A DNA stretch of 64,000 nucleotides from Moorella mulderi DSM 14980 (GTDB lineage Bacteria > Bacillota > DSM-521 > Neomoorellales > Neomoorellaceae), in the NCBI RefSeq assembly GCF_001594015.1, contig NZ_LTBC01000006.1:1-64000 (forward strand). Direction: 5' to 3'. The notes below the pieces were generated by a model, which saw only the letters and a program-made list of their open reading frames with translations, ran no database searches and had not been told where the DNA came from. The number at the start of each line of letters is the position of its first letter. Within the stretch, counting starts at the first letter, position 1. Positions 25,046 through 34,211 of this stretch are shown here, piece by piece. Both the position numbers and the translations under genes were made by a program.

Positions 25046-26221
25046 ATGTTTGAAAACCTCTTAGCCGCTAAAATGGCCAACCTGGGTACGGAAACGGCCT
25101 TCATGGTCCTGGCCAGGGCTAAAGCCCTGGAAGCCCAAGGCAGGGAGATCATTCACCTGGAAATCGGTGAGCCCGACTTCGACACCCCCCGCAATATCAT
25201 CGACGCCGGTATTAAAGCATTAAATGCAGGTTACACTCATTATACCCCGGCGCCGGGCCTGCCGGAAGTCCGGGCGACAATTGCCGAGTATGCCACCCGG
25301 CAGAAAGGTGTCCCTTATACAGCCGAGGAAGTAGTCATCACTCCCGGCGGCAAGCCCATTATGTTCTTCACCATCCTGGCTTTGGTTAACCCCGGCGATG
25401 AGGTTATCTATCCCAACCCCGGTTTTCCCATTTACGAATCAGTAATTAACTTCGTCGGGGGCAAGGCCGTTCCCATCCCTCTAAGGGAAGAAAATGACTT
25501 CCGCCTGGATGTCGACGAGCTGGCAGCTTTAATTTCGCCCAGGACCAAACTCCTGATCATCAATTCTCCCGCCAATCCCACCGGCGGTGTGCTGACGCCT
25601 GAAGACGTGGCGCGCATTGCCGACCTGGTTCGCGGCAAGAACATATTCGTCCTCTCCGACGAAATCTACGACCGTATCGTCTATGATGGGGCCCAACCGG
25701 TTTCCATTGCCGCCCAGCCCGGTATGAAGGACTGGACCATTATTTTAGACGGTTTTTCCAAGACCTATGCCATGACAGGTTGGCGCCTGGGCTTCGGCCT
25801 CATGCACCGGGAACTGGCCGAACGGATTGCCCAGTTGATGGTGAACTCCAATTCCTGCACCGCGGCCTTTACCCAGAAGGCCGGCCAGGAAGCCCTGACG
25901 GGTCCCCAGGATGCCGCCGCGGCCATGGTGGCTGAATTTAAAAAGCGGCGGGATATCATCGTTGATGGCCTTAATAGCATACCCGGCATTACCTGCAAGC
26001 GACCCCTGGGTTCCTTTTATGTCTTCCCCAACATCAAGGGCCTGGGCCGTTCCAGCCAGGAAATGGAAGCCATCCTCATGGAAAGGGCCGGTGTGGCCGC
26101 CTTAAGCGGTACAGCCTTTGGTAAGTACGGCGAAGGCTACCTGCGCCTTTCCTACGCCAACTCGGTGGAGAACATTAAAAAGGCCCTGGAGAAAATTGCC
26201 GCCGTTGTCAAAGAGCTATAG
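25046..26221 (+). CDS. Class I/II PLP-dependent aminotransferase
   Basis: This 391-residue fold-type-I aminotransferase has IHLEIGEPDFDTP near residue 35, NSPANPTGGV near residue 168, LSDEIYDRIVYDG, the PLP lysine in GFSKTYAMTGWRLG near residue 236, and SFYVFPNI near residue 335. The start is the ATG at 25046, directly after AAGGAGGA. It is one of few plus-strand genes here and is divergent from the bmp unit. Aspartate, alanine or another 2-oxoacid could be substrate. A role in disposing of amino groups from purine breakdown is speculation. Confidence 0.9.
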   Translation: MFENLLAAKMANLGTETAFMVLARAKALEAQGREIIHLEIGEPDFDTPRNIIDAGIKALNAGYTHYTPAPGLPEVRATIAEYATRQKGVPYTAEEVVITPGGKPIMFFTILALVNPGDEVIYPNPGFPIYESVINFVGGKAVPIPLREENDFRLDVDELAALISPRTKLLIINSPANPTGGVLTPEDVARIADLVRGKNIFVLSDEIYDRIVYDGAQPVSIAAQPGMKDWTIILDGFSKTYAMTGWRLGFGLMHRELAERIAQLMVNSNSCTAAFTQKAGQEALTGPQDAAAAMVAEFKKRRDIIVDGLNSIPGITCKRPLGSFYVFPNIKGLGRSSQEMEAILMERAGVAALSGTAFGKYGEGYLRLSYANSVENIKKALEKIAAVVKEL

Positions 26222-26252
26222 AGAAAGGCCGGGAATTTTTGGGCCTTAAAAA

Positions 26253-26290
26253 ACGTCTACCCGGGGGTTTGCCAACCCCCATGTAGACGT
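26253..26290. terminator. Bidirectional terminator between aminotransferase and hydroxylase operon
   Basis: A strong hairpin has ACGTCTAC/GTAGACGT outer arms and a GGGGGTT/AACCCCC inner stem. TTTTTT follows on the minus strand and TCTTC on the plus strand. Confidence 0.85.
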
Positions 26291-26334
26291 CTTCGCCTCT
26301 GGGAACTTTACATTGTCGTCCTGTTCACCTTTTA

Positions 26335-27222
26335 CTATTCGACATCCATCTCTATTTTCCTGCCGGTGGCGCGGGAAAAAGCTGCGGTCAAAGCCCGGGT
26401 AACCAGGACGGCCGTCATATCTTTACGATAGGCGCTGGACCCCCGGAGGAGACTGTCCCGGGGCCGGGCCGCTGCTTTCGCTGCCGCCGCGGCCCTGGCG
26501 ATAACGTCTGCTGTGGGTTCCTGGCCAATAAGGACCCTGGCCGCTTCCTCACACAGGAAGGGTTGCGGCGCCACCGGGGCGATACAGATGCGCGCCCGGG
26601 TGCATCTCCCCTCTACCACCTGGACCCGCACGGCAACATTGAGCATGGGCAGGGAAAGGGCCCGCCGGGGCGACAGGCGGGCAAAGGCCGACCCTTCGCC
26701 TTCTCCCCACAGTTCAACGGTAAACCTGGTCAATATTTCGCGGCTAGCATCCACTTTGGAGAGCCCGACGCCCTCATAGAGTTCTTCCACCGGTACCTGG
26801 CGTTCTCCCTCCCGCCTCAGGATGGTGGCTACGGCTCCCAGGGCCACCAGGGCTACGGCTGTATCGGCTGCCGGCTGGGCGTTAACCACATTGCCCCCCA
26901 GGGTACCTGCATTGCGTATCTGGGGTGAGCCGACGGCTGCAGCGGCTGCTGCCAGCGCCGGCAGCTTTTCCCGAATGAGTCCTGACGTTGAGACCTGGGT
27001 ATGGGTTGCGGCCCCGCCCAGGATTATCTTACCGTTTTCTTCCGCAATTATCTTTAGTCCGGGGATGCGGGTAATATCAACCAGGGTATGAATTTGCCGT
27101 TTTCCTTCTTTGAGGTCGATTACCAGGTCGGTACCGCCGGCGATGAGGCGCGCCCCCGGGTGGGCGGCCAGCATGGCCAGGCAATCGGCCGGTGAGGTGG
27201 CAAAGAGGTATTGCCGGGGCAT
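26335..27222 (-). CDS. ygfM: Molybdenum hydroxylase FAD-binding subunit (YgfM-like)
   Basis: This 295-residue FAD subunit of the xanthine dehydrogenase/CO dehydrogenase medium-chain family has LIAGGTDLVIDLKEGKR near residue 30 and VGSPQIRNAGTLGGNVVNAQPAADT near residue 98, the two FAD-binding loops. The start is the ATG at 27222 with AAGGAGTG before it. It is a second FAD subunit in this operon. In E. coli the order ssnA-ygfM-xdhD is conserved and here too it follows ssnA, so its partner may be the fused XdhD-like hydroxylase encoded at 46148-48715. Confidence 0.85.
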   Translation of the reverse strand: MPRQYLFATSPADCLAMLAAHPGARLIAGGTDLVIDLKEGKRQIHTLVDITRIPGLKIIAEENGKIILGGAATHTQVSTSGLIREKLPALAAAAAAVGSPQIRNAGTLGGNVVNAQPAADTAVALVALGAVATILRREGERQVPVEELYEGVGLSKVDASREILTRFTVELWGEGEGSAFARLSPRRALSLPMLNVAVRVQVVEGRCTRARICIAPVAPQPFLCEEAARVLIGQEPTADVIARAAAAAKAAARPRDSLLRGSSAYRKDMTAVLVTRALTAAFSRATGRKIEMDVE

Positions 27223-27239
27223 GTTATCACTCCTTAACC

Positions 27240-28565
27240 TTAAAACCTCTCCCACACCTTCACCGCCAGTTCCTGGGCCCTGGCGGCAATGGCCGCCTCG
27301 TCCAGGTGCAGGAGCCGCCGCTCCCGCATGAGAACTTTACCGCCAATAATGGTCGTGTCCACCAGGCCGCCGTTAAAGCCAAAGAGGAGGTGGCCAAACC
27401 AGTTGGCCGCCGTAAGGGGGGTCGGCGCGTGGTAATCCACCAGGATGACATCGGCGTAGGCGCCGGGCTCTAAGCGGCCCAGGGGATGGGGGAAGAACCG
27501 GGCCAGGATGCGGCGGTTATTCTCAAACACCATGGCCGGCACTTCAGTCCAGCCGGCGTTGGGGTCGCCGGAGACAAGTTTGCGCAACACATTGGCTGTT
27601 TTGAGGGATTCAAACATATCGCTGGTATAGCCGTCGGTCCCCAGGCCAACCGTCACGCCGGCGGCCAGCATGTCGCCTACCGGGGCGCAGCCGACGGCAT
27701 TGCCCATGTTGGATTCGGGGTTATGGACCACCAGGGTGCCGGTTTCCTTCAGGATGGCTATTTCCCTTTCGGTTACATGGACGCAGTGGGCGGCGATGGT
27801 CTCCGGTCCCAGGATGCCGTGGTCATACAAACGCTCCACCACCCGTTTACCCTCGCGTTCCAGGGCATCTTCTACGTCCTGGATGCCTTCGGCCACGTGG
27901 ATGTGGAAGCCGCTGCCCACCTCGGCCGCTGCCTCCCGGCAGGCGGCCAGGGTGGCGTCGGATAGGGTGAAGGAGGCGTGGAGGCCGAAGGTAGCGGTGA
28001 GCAACCCTTCCTGGCCGCGGTATTTTTTAATGGCTGCCATATTCTCTTCAATACCTTCCCGCATAATGGCCTCACCGTCGCGGTCCGAAACCTCGTAGGC
28101 CAGGCAGGTCCGGACGCCGGTTTCCCGGGCCGCCCGGGCGATCATCTCCAGGCTGCCGCGGACGGCGCGAGGGCTGGCGTGATGGTCCAGGATGGTAGTG
28201 GTACCGCTCTTGATGCAGTCGACCAGAGGGATCAGGGCGCTGTAATAGACATCCTCCAGGGTCAGGGCCTTGTCCAGGCGCCACCACAGCCGCTGCAGGA
28301 TCTCCAGGAAATTGGCCGGCGGCGCGTCCTTCAGGGCCATGCCCCGGGCAAAGGTGCTGTACAGGTGCATGTGGGTATTGGTCATGCCGGGCATAATCAC
28401 CATACCCCGGGCATCCAGCCATTCGGCCTCCGGGTAGCGTTGCTGCAATTCAGCTGTTGGGCCAACGGCAACTATCCGGTCACCTTCAATAGCCACCGCG
28501 CCTTCTTCCTGAAAGGGATTGTCCGGGGCCAGGGTCAACAGGCGGCCGTTACCAATGAGGAGCAT
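27240..28565 (-). CDS. ssnA: SsnA-type aminohydrolase
   Basis: This 441-residue metal-dependent hydrolase is of the guanine deaminase/TrzN group. MPGMTNTHMHLYSTFARG near residue 54 supplies the HxH metal ligands. GFHIHVAEG near residue 205, AAHCVHV near residue 245 and LGTDGYTSDM near residue 305 complete the site. The homologue SsnA is required for anaerobic purine use in gut bacteria. A deaminase or ring-opening step on an oxidised or reduced purine is the probable job. It sits in the operon with hydroxylase subunits on both sides. Confidence 0.9.
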   Translation of the reverse strand: MLLIGNGRLLTLAPDNPFQEEGAVAIEGDRIVAVGPTAELQQRYPEAEWLDARGMVIMPGMTNTHMHLYSTFARGMALKDAPPANFLEILQRLWWRLDKALTLEDVYYSALIPLVDCIKSGTTTILDHHASPRAVRGSLEMIARAARETGVRTCLAYEVSDRDGEAIMREGIEENMAAIKKYRGQEGLLTATFGLHASFTLSDATLAACREAAAEVGSGFHIHVAEGIQDVEDALEREGKRVVERLYDHGILGPETIAAHCVHVTEREIAILKETGTLVVHNPESNMGNAVGCAPVGDMLAAGVTVGLGTDGYTSDMFESLKTANVLRKLVSGDPNAGWTEVPAMVFENNRRILARFFPHPLGRLEPGAYADVILVDYHAPTPLTAANWFGHLLFGFNGGLVDTTIIGGKVLMRERRLLHLDEAAIAARAQELAVKVWERF

Positions 28566-28597
28566 ACGTACACCTCCATAAAAGATATTGTACTTAA

Positions 28598-29059
28598 CTA
28601 ATCTGCCAGCGCTTTTTCAACGGCTTTAATGATGTTCTGGTAACCGGTGCAGCGGCATAGATGACCGGACAATTCTCTTTTAATTTCTTCCCGCGTATAT
28701 TTTTTACCACTTTCTACCATGGCCGTTGCCGTAAGGACATAACCGGGTGTGCAGAAACCGCACTGGATGGCTCCCTCTTCGATAAAGGCTTTTTGTACCT
28801 TGGAAAGCTCCCCGTTTTTAGCTATACCTTCTATCGTGACTATATTTTTGCCATCGGCCCAAACAGCCATGTAAATACACGAGTCAACAGGAGTGCCGTC
28901 GATGAGAACCGTGCAGGCGCCGCATTCACCAACACCACACCCTTTTTTAACTCCAGTATATCCCAAACGGTTGCGCAAGACTTCAAGCAACGATTCGCGA
29001 ATGTCTACTTCCAGAGTTGCCTGTATCCCATTTACTGTAAAGGAAATTTTTTTAAGCAA
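28598..29059 (-). CDS. Molybdenum hydroxylase 2Fe-2S subunit (XdhC-type, copy 2)
   Basis: This iron-sulfur subunit of about 153 residues has two 2Fe-2S clusters: [11 protein letters not shown] with a downstream Cys, and CGFCTPG with CRCTGY. A TTG at 29059 is preferred as start: the GGGGGGTGAGG site precedes it and it matches the length of homologues; a longer frame begins at 29083. It overlaps the FAD subunit gene. It passes electrons from the molybdenum site to FAD. A near-equivalent subunit is encoded at 32247-32738, so the operon carries two. Confidence 0.9.
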   Translation of the reverse strand: MLKKISFTVNGIQATLEVDIRESLLEVLRNRLGYTGVKKGCGVGECGACTVLIDGTPVDSCIYMAVWADGKNIVTIEGIAKNGELSKVQKAFIEEGAIQCGFCTPGYVLTATAMVESGKKYTREEIKRELSGHLCRCTGYQNIIKAVEKALAD

Positions 29060-29936
29060 TTTCCTCACCCCCCGCTTTGACAATGGCCGCTTTCAGCGCC
29101 CTCTGGGTAAGTTCCTCAACCAGGTGCTCCCTGTATTCTTTCGAAGCTCGCCAGGAGGTCCTTGCCTTTGTCGATTTAACTGCCAATTTTCCAATTTCCG
29201 CTATGGTTTCCCGGGAGATTGTTTTGCCTTTAGCAAAGGCTTCTGCTTCGCGACATCTTAAAGGAGTTGGGCCTGCAACCCCCAGTCCAATCCTGACATC
29301 CGCAAAAATATTTCTTTCCTTTATTTTACAAATCACTGCCACACCTAAAGTAGCGATATCCATTACCTTGCGCATGGAAAATTTAATATAATGTCCACCA
29401 TAGCCCTGATAATCCCCGGGGGCCACTATTATTTCCGTAAGAATTTCCCCGGCCTTTAAATCAACCTTGCCAGGACCCAGGTAGAATTCCTGGATGGGAA
29501 CAACCCTCTCCCCTAGCTTGCTTTGTAGCTTTAACCTGGCATTAAGGGCAAACAAGGTGGAAGCACTGTCGGCAGACGTGGCACCGTTGCAAATATTGCC
29601 GCCTATGGTAGCAACGTTGCGGATCTGTGGTCCCCCCATGGAAAGGGCAGCTTCTGCTAGAACAGGAATATTGTCTTTGATAACAGGATCATTGACAACT
29701 TGAGTGAAAGTAGTTAACGGCCCGATTATGATAGTACCATCTTCAAGTTTACGAATACCTTGCAAGGATTTTATTTTACGGATGCTGAGCAACTCTGCTT
29801 TTTCAATCTGGCCATGATGCATTTTAATCAAAACATCCGTACCGCCCGCAATGATCGTCAAGTTTGGATTAGCTGCCAGCAACTCGGTGGCTTCCTCTAA
29901 TGTTGCCGCCTCATAGTATTCCTTAATGTTGTACAC
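29052..29936 (-). CDS. xdhB: Molybdenum hydroxylase FAD-binding subunit (XdhB-type)
   Basis: This 294-residue FAD subunit has [16 protein letters not shown] near residue 27 and [25 protein letters not shown] near residue 98. The start is GTG after a GGTGAGGATGG site. It lies between the catalytic subunit and the second 2Fe-2S subunit, matching the E. coli xdhABC order. It receives electrons from the 2Fe-2S subunit and probably reduces NAD(P) or ferredoxin. Confidence 0.9.
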   Translation of the reverse strand: MYNIKEYYEAATLEEATELLAANPNLTIIAGGTDVLIKMHHGQIEKAELLSIRKIKSLQGIRKLEDGTIIIGPLTTFTQVVNDPVIKDNIPVLAEAALSMGGPQIRNVATIGGNICNGATSADSASTLFALNARLKLQSKLGERVVPIQEFYLGPGKVDLKAGEILTEIIVAPGDYQGYGGHYIKFSMRKVMDIATLGVAVICKIKERNIFADVRIGLGVAGPTPLRCREAEAFAKGKTISRETIAEIGKLAVKSTKARTSWRASKEYREHLVEELTQRALKAAIVKAGGEEIA

Positions 29937-29953
29937 CCATCCTCACCACCTTC

Positions 29954-32245
29954 CTATATTAAGCCGGCTTCCTTGAACTTTTCAAAGACCCGCTGGGGGT
30001 TCATGGGTAGCCTGTTAAAGGCCACGCCAGTCGCGTCTAAAACGGCATTGCGAATCGCCGGTGCCACGGGAATAGTCGGCGGCTCTCCTAAAGCCTTGCA
30101 ACCAAAGGGGCTGGTGGGTTCAAAGGTTTCGACGAAAGCCACGCCAATATCCGGGATATCCATTATCGTTGGCATTTTATAGTCCAGCAAATTATTATTC
30201 AGGGGTTTGCCGGTTTTTTCGTCAAACAACATCTGTTCTGCCAGCGCATAGCCAATTCCCATGCCTACGCCGCCATGCACCTGTCCTTCTGCTAATTGGG
30301 GGTTGATAATTTTACCTGAATCATGCACATTATATATTTCCAGGACCTCTATTTTTCCGGTTTTAAGGTCTACTTCAACTTCTGCAAAAGTAACACCAAA
30401 AACAAAGGCATTGATCCTGGCATTGTTGGACGTATCGCTTGTTATCGGTCTGGCAAAAACGGTATCATAATAAGTGTGCAAGGCCACTTCGGCAAGGGGC
30501 ATGACAACTTCTCCCGAATGTTTATAAACAATGTTTTGTTCCTTAATATCTAAGGCGTGGGCGGGTATATCGGTCATACCCCAGACAAAATCCAGGATTT
30601 TTTCTTTTACTTCTAATGCCGCTTTTGCCACCGCCATGCCGGTAATATAAGTCTGCCTGGAAGCATAGGCACCGGTGTCAAAAGGTGTAATATCTGTATC
30701 CTGGGTGGAAATGACATGCACCATATCCACGGGTATACCCAGGACTTCCGCCACCATCTGGGCAAAGACAGTATCGCTTCCTTGCCCTATTTCGGTGGCA
30801 CCGATTTGCAATTGGACGGAGCCGTCCTGGTTTAAAACAATTCTCGCTCCCGCCATTTCCAGCCCTACCGGATGGGTGCCGGAGGCGTAGCTGAAGCAGG
30901 CCATGCCTAATCCTCTGCGTTTCGTACCTGCTTGATTCTTATACCGCGCTTTTTTCTCATCCCATTTGATTAATTCTTTACCCTTTTCAATGCACTCGCG
31001 AATGCCGCAGCTCCTCACCGTGTTGCCATTCAAGGGATCTACATAGCCAACGTTAACAAGGTTTTTCTTGCGAAATTCGATAGGATCGATACCCAGTTTC
31101 CTTGCAATATTTTCCAAATGACTTTCCACGGCAAAGGTTATCTGGGGTGAACCATAACCCCGCATGGCACCGGCAACGGGCAGGTTGGTATATACAGTTA
31201 ATGGTTCATATTTTAAGGCCTTCATAGGGTATAAAATCCTGAATTTGGTGCCCCCCGCCATAGCAATTGAGTGACCGTGGGAGGCATAGGCCCCGGTGTT
31301 GGAGATAGCCGCAATATGCATGCCGATTAGTTTCCCGTCTTTGGAAACGCCTGTTTTAATTTTATATTTAATGGCATGACGGGTGCGCGTATCGATCATG
31401 CACTCTTCCCGGGACAATTCCAGTCTTACCGGCCTTCCGCCTACGGCCAGGGTCATCAGGGCAGTTAAAGGTTCCAGGCAGACATCCTGCTTGCTGCCAA
31501 AGCCGCCGCCGACGCATGGTTTAATTACCCGTACCCTTCCCCAGGGGATACCCAGAGCCTGGCCGACGATCCTCCTGACAATATGAGGAATCTGCGTGGA
31601 AGTTACAATCACAATCCGGCCATCGCTGTCAACATAAGCACAGGATACATGGTTTTCTAACTGGCAGTGCTGGACAATACTTGTTTCCAGTTCATCCTCA
31701 AAAATATAGTCAGCTTCCTGGAAAGCCTCTTCAATAGCGCCGATTTCATAGCCATAAGAACTAAGGATGTTTCTTTCACAGTCGTCGTGGATTAAAGGCG
31801 CGCCTTCCCGCATGGCAGCTTCCGGGGTAAGCAGTGGCTCCAGTACTTCATACTCTACCTCAATTAATTTCAGGGCTTCTGCGGCTGTCAACTCATCTGT
31901 AGCCACCACTGCCGCAATGGCATCCCCCACAAAGCGGGCTTTGCTGGTTAAAATAGTCCGGTCTTCTTTATCCCTGTGCTTCGGGTCCAGGGCATAGGGA
32001 TGCCCTGCCGTGGCAAATTTGATTTTCGGCACGTCTGCATAAGTCAAAACCGCTTCTACACCTGGCAGGGCCCTGGCTTTGCTGACATCGATGTTTTTAA
32101 CTATGGCGTGAGCATAAGGACTTCTTAATATTTTGCCGACCAGCATGTCTCTTTCTATAAAATCGCCGGTATATTTTGCTTGCCCGGTAACTTTGGCAAC
32201 AGCATCAACCCTGTTTATGCTTTTCCCAACTACTGTATAAGCCAT
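29954..32245 (-). CDS. xdhA: Xanthine dehydrogenase molybdenum-binding subunit
   Basis: This 763-residue catalytic subunit of the xanthine dehydrogenase family has the molybdopterin-contacting PCVGGGFGSKQD near residue 245, AMRGYGSPQITFAVESHLEN near residue 355, GATEIGQGSDTVFAQM near residue 485, and the catalytic glutamate in CKALGEPPTIPVAPAI near residue 715. It hydroxylates purines such as hypoxanthine or xanthine with water as oxygen donor. The YqeB/YqeC/MocA accessory genes in this window suggest a selenium-containing cofactor. Length and order match E. coli XdhA. It forms one operon with the flanking small subunits, under the purine riboswitch. Confidence 0.93.
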   Translation of the reverse strand: MAYTVVGKSINRVDAVAKVTGQAKYTGDFIERDMLVGKILRSPYAHAIVKNIDVSKARALPGVEAVLTYADVPKIKFATAGHPYALDPKHRDKEDRTILTSKARFVGDAIAAVVATDELTAAEALKLIEVEYEVLEPLLTPEAAMREGAPLIHDDCERNILSSYGYEIGAIEEAFQEADYIFEDELETSIVQHCQLENHVSCAYVDSDGRIVIVTSTQIPHIVRRIVGQALGIPWGRVRVIKPCVGGGFGSKQDVCLEPLTALMTLAVGGRPVRLELSREECMIDTRTRHAIKYKIKTGVSKDGKLIGMHIAAISNTGAYASHGHSIAMAGGTKFRILYPMKALKYEPLTVYTNLPVAGAMRGYGSPQITFAVESHLENIARKLGIDPIEFRKKNLVNVGYVDPLNGNTVRSCGIRECIEKGKELIKWDEKKARYKNQAGTKRRGLGMACFSYASGTHPVGLEMAGARIVLNQDGSVQLQIGATEIGQGSDTVFAQMVAEVLGIPVDMVHVISTQDTDITPFDTGAYASRQTYITGMAVAKAALEVKEKILDFVWGMTDIPAHALDIKEQNIVYKHSGEVVMPLAEVALHTYYDTVFARPITSDTSNNARINAFVFGVTFAEVEVDLKTGKIEVLEIYNVHDSGKIINPQLAEGQVHGGVGMGIGYALAEQMLFDEKTGKPLNNNLLDYKMPTIMDIPDIGVAFVETFEPTSPFGCKALGEPPTIPVAPAIRNAVLDATGVAFNRLPMNPQRVFEKFKEAGLI

Positions 32246-32246
32246 T

Positions 32247-32738
32247 TTACCCCCTCCCCTCCCCCGCTATCATAGCTGCCGCCTTTTCTACGGCGGTGAT
32301 AATTTTGGCATAGCCCGTGCAGCGGCATAAATTGCCCGACAGGGCGACCTTAATTTCCTCCCGGGTGGGATGGGGGTTCTGGTCCAGCAGGGCTTTGGCG
32401 CTCATAATCATTCCCGGGGTACAGAAGCCGCACTGGACGGCACCCTCGCTGATAAAGGCCTCCTGTAAAGGATGGAGCCGGCCGTCAGGCGAGGCCAGGC
32501 CTTCGATGGTAAGCACCTCCGACCCTTCAGCCTTGGCGGCAGGAACTAGGCAGGAGTTGACCGCCTGGCCGTCCATGAGTACCGTGCAGGCACCGCATTC
32601 CCCTTTGCCGCATCCCTCCTTGGTACCGGTGAGGCTTAAGTATTCCCGCAGCAGTTCCAGCAAGGTAATGTCTGCCGGGACCTCGACCTGGTACTCCTGG
32701 CCGTTGACTTTTAGTTTAATCCTAGGCACTGGTTTCAA
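32247..32738 (-). CDS. xdhC: Molybdenum hydroxylase 2Fe-2S subunit (copy 1)
   Basis: This 163-residue subunit begins RIKLKVNGQEYQVEV and carries [11 protein letters not shown] near residue 43 and CGFCTPG...CRCTGY for the two 2Fe-2S clusters. The start is TTG close behind a GGGGGG ribosome binding site, and that site can be sequestered in a hairpin (32743-32769). First gene of the operon. Its product presumably assembles with the molybdenum subunit encoded next. Confidence 0.92.
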   Translation of the reverse strand: MKPVPRIKLKVNGQEYQVEVPADITLLELLREYLSLTGTKEGCGKGECGACTVLMDGQAVNSCLVPAAKAEGSEVLTIEGLASPDGRLHPLQEAFISEGAVQCGFCTPGMIMSAKALLDQNPHPTREEIKVALSGNLCRCTGYAKIITAVEKAAAMIAGEGRG

Positions 32739-32742
32739 CCCA

Positions 32743-32769
32743 CCCCCCTGATAAATTTATCCTCGGGGA
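32743..32769 (-). promoter_or_regulatory. Hairpin sequestering the xdh ribosome binding site
   Basis: CCCC pairs with the GGGG of the ribosome binding site around an inner self-complementary GATAAATTTATC. It is the only stable fold between the riboswitch and the start codon, so control is probably at translation. Confidence 0.5.
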
Positions 32770-32805
32770 AACAAATATAATAAAGAAACCAGCTGACGGT
32801 TACCC

Positions 32806-32871
32806 TCGTAGTCGAGGTGATTCCGGTCACCTGGTAGAAACCCCCGGCCCCATCGCCGGAGTTATACGAGT
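32806..32871 (-). ncRNA. Guanine-class purine riboswitch before xdh operon
   Basis: The minus strand folds as P1 CUCGUA/UACGAG, P2 CUCCGG/CCGGGG, J2/3 GUUUCUACC, P3 AGGUGA/UCACCU and J3/1 GACUACG. All conserved junction bases are present, and the C before UACGAG marks guanine/hypoxanthine/xanthine specificity. It precedes a purine-catabolic operon, where one would expect ligand to switch expression on rather than off. Confidence 0.93.
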
Positions 32872-32884
32872 TCATTATAGTTAT

Positions 32885-32911
32885 ATTCGGCAAAAGTAAC
32901 TTAAATCCTGC
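32885..32911 (-). promoter_or_regulatory. Sigma-H-like promoter of xdh riboswitch transcript
   Basis: GCAGGATTT, 12 bases, CCGAAT on the minus strand. It begins at the last base of the preceding hydrolase gene, and the expected start (about 32878) is seven bases before riboswitch P1. Confidence 0.65.
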
Positions 32912-34134
32912 TAACAATTTTTTACCCCCGCTGAAAAATCAGCCAGGGCCTTGATGGCCAGCCAGGAAAGCAGGGCGCTGCCAATGGGCAGGCAATCTTC
33001 CTGGATATTAAAGCGGGGATGATGCCAGGGGTAGGGAGTCTCTCCCGGTATGGCTGCCCCGAGGTTAAAATATACTGCCGGGACTTTTTCCGCATAGCGG
33101 GCAAAATCCTCGGCGCCCATGGAGGGGGCCGCCAGTTCGAAAACCTTTTCCGGCCCCAGGATTTCCCCGGCTGCCCGGCGAAACAGCTCCGTGAGCCTGG
33201 CATCGTTTATTAGCGGCGGGTAACCCCGCAGGTAATCCAGTTCAATCTCCGTCCCGCTGGCGGCCGCCACCCCGGCCAGGACCTGGCGCATACCCCTTTC
33301 CAGTTCCTGCCGGACAACCTGGTTCAGGGCGCGGGTGGTACCGGTCATGGTTACCTCGGCGGCGATAATGTTTTCCTTCTCGCCGCCATGAATGCTACCG
33401 ATGGTGAGAACGGCCGGCTGCACCGGGTCCATACGCCGGGAAATAATAGCCTGCAAAGCCAGAACGGCCTGGGCGGCAGCGACGATGGCATCGGCCCCCA
33501 GGTGGGGCGAAGCGCCGTGACTGGTGCGGCCTTTAATTTTAATGGTAAAGTTGTCGGCCGACGCCATGGCAGCCCCCGGGCGAATGCCCACCGTACCCAC
33601 CGGGAGATAAGAAGTGACGTGGAGGCCGAAAATGGCCTTCACCGGCGGGTTGTCCAGGACGCCCGCCTTTAATATCAGGCGGGCCCCGCCCGGCGGTAAT
33701 TCTTCTCCGGGTTGAAAAATAAATACTACCGGCCCGGGGAGTTCCCGGCGACGTTCGGCTAACAGTGCCGCCGCTCCTAAAACTACTGCCATATGGGCAT
33801 CATGGCCGCAACCGTGCATCCGGCCCTGGTAGCGGGAAGCATACTCCACCCCGGTGTCCTCCTGGATGGGCAGGGCATCCATATCGGCTCTCAGGGCTAC
33901 GGCAGGGCCGTCTTTCACCCCCTCCAGCAAACCTACGACACCAGTGCCGGCGATCCCGGTTCTGACCTGTAGTCCCAGTTCCGCCAGCACGCCGGCCACC
34001 AGGGCGGCCGTCTCCCTTTCCGCAAAGCTCAGTTCCGGGCACTGGTGCAACTGCCGCCGCCAGGCCACTAGGCGAGGTTTGAGTGCTGCTGCAGCAGCCA
34101 GGAAATCATCGCTCTTTAAGTTGCTTTTTAGCAT
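32911..34134 (-). CDS. M20 family amidohydrolase
   Basis: This 407-residue metallo-hydrolase of the M20D (hippurate hydrolase/IAA-amino-acid hydrolase) group has ALRADMDALPI near residue 85, GCGHDAHMAV near residue 107, FQPGEELPPGGA near residue 140, and the lid domain with TSHGASPHLGADAI. The start is the ATG at 34134, spaced correctly from AAAAAAGGTG. It hydrolyses an N-acyl or N-carbamoyl amide bond. Purine islands of this type normally carry YgeY, also an M20 enzyme, and none is otherwise seen here, so this may fill that step; a plain peptidase role is equally possible. Confidence 0.85.
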   Translation of the reverse strand: MLKSNLKSDDFLAAAAALKPRLVAWRRQLHQCPELSFAERETAALVAGVLAELGLQVRTGIAGTGVVGLLEGVKDGPAVALRADMDALPIQEDTGVEYASRYQGRMHGCGHDAHMAVVLGAAALLAERRRELPGPVVFIFQPGEELPPGGARLILKAGVLDNPPVKAIFGLHVTSYLPVGTVGIRPGAAMASADNFTIKIKGRTSHGASPHLGADAIVAAAQAVLALQAIISRRMDPVQPAVLTIGSIHGGEKENIIAAEVTMTGTTRALNQVVRQELERGMRQVLAGVAAASGTEIELDYLRGYPPLINDARLTELFRRAAGEILGPEKVFELAAPSMGAEDFARYAEKVPAVYFNLGAAIPGETPYPWHHPRFNIQEDCLPIGSALLSWLAIKALADFSAGVKNC

Positions 34135-34211
34135 GTAGGGAGTCACCTTTTTTCTTTTAATTACCCGCCTGCAGGCCTACAAGTGTCCTGGCAGGCCGGT
34201 TGCCAGTCTAA

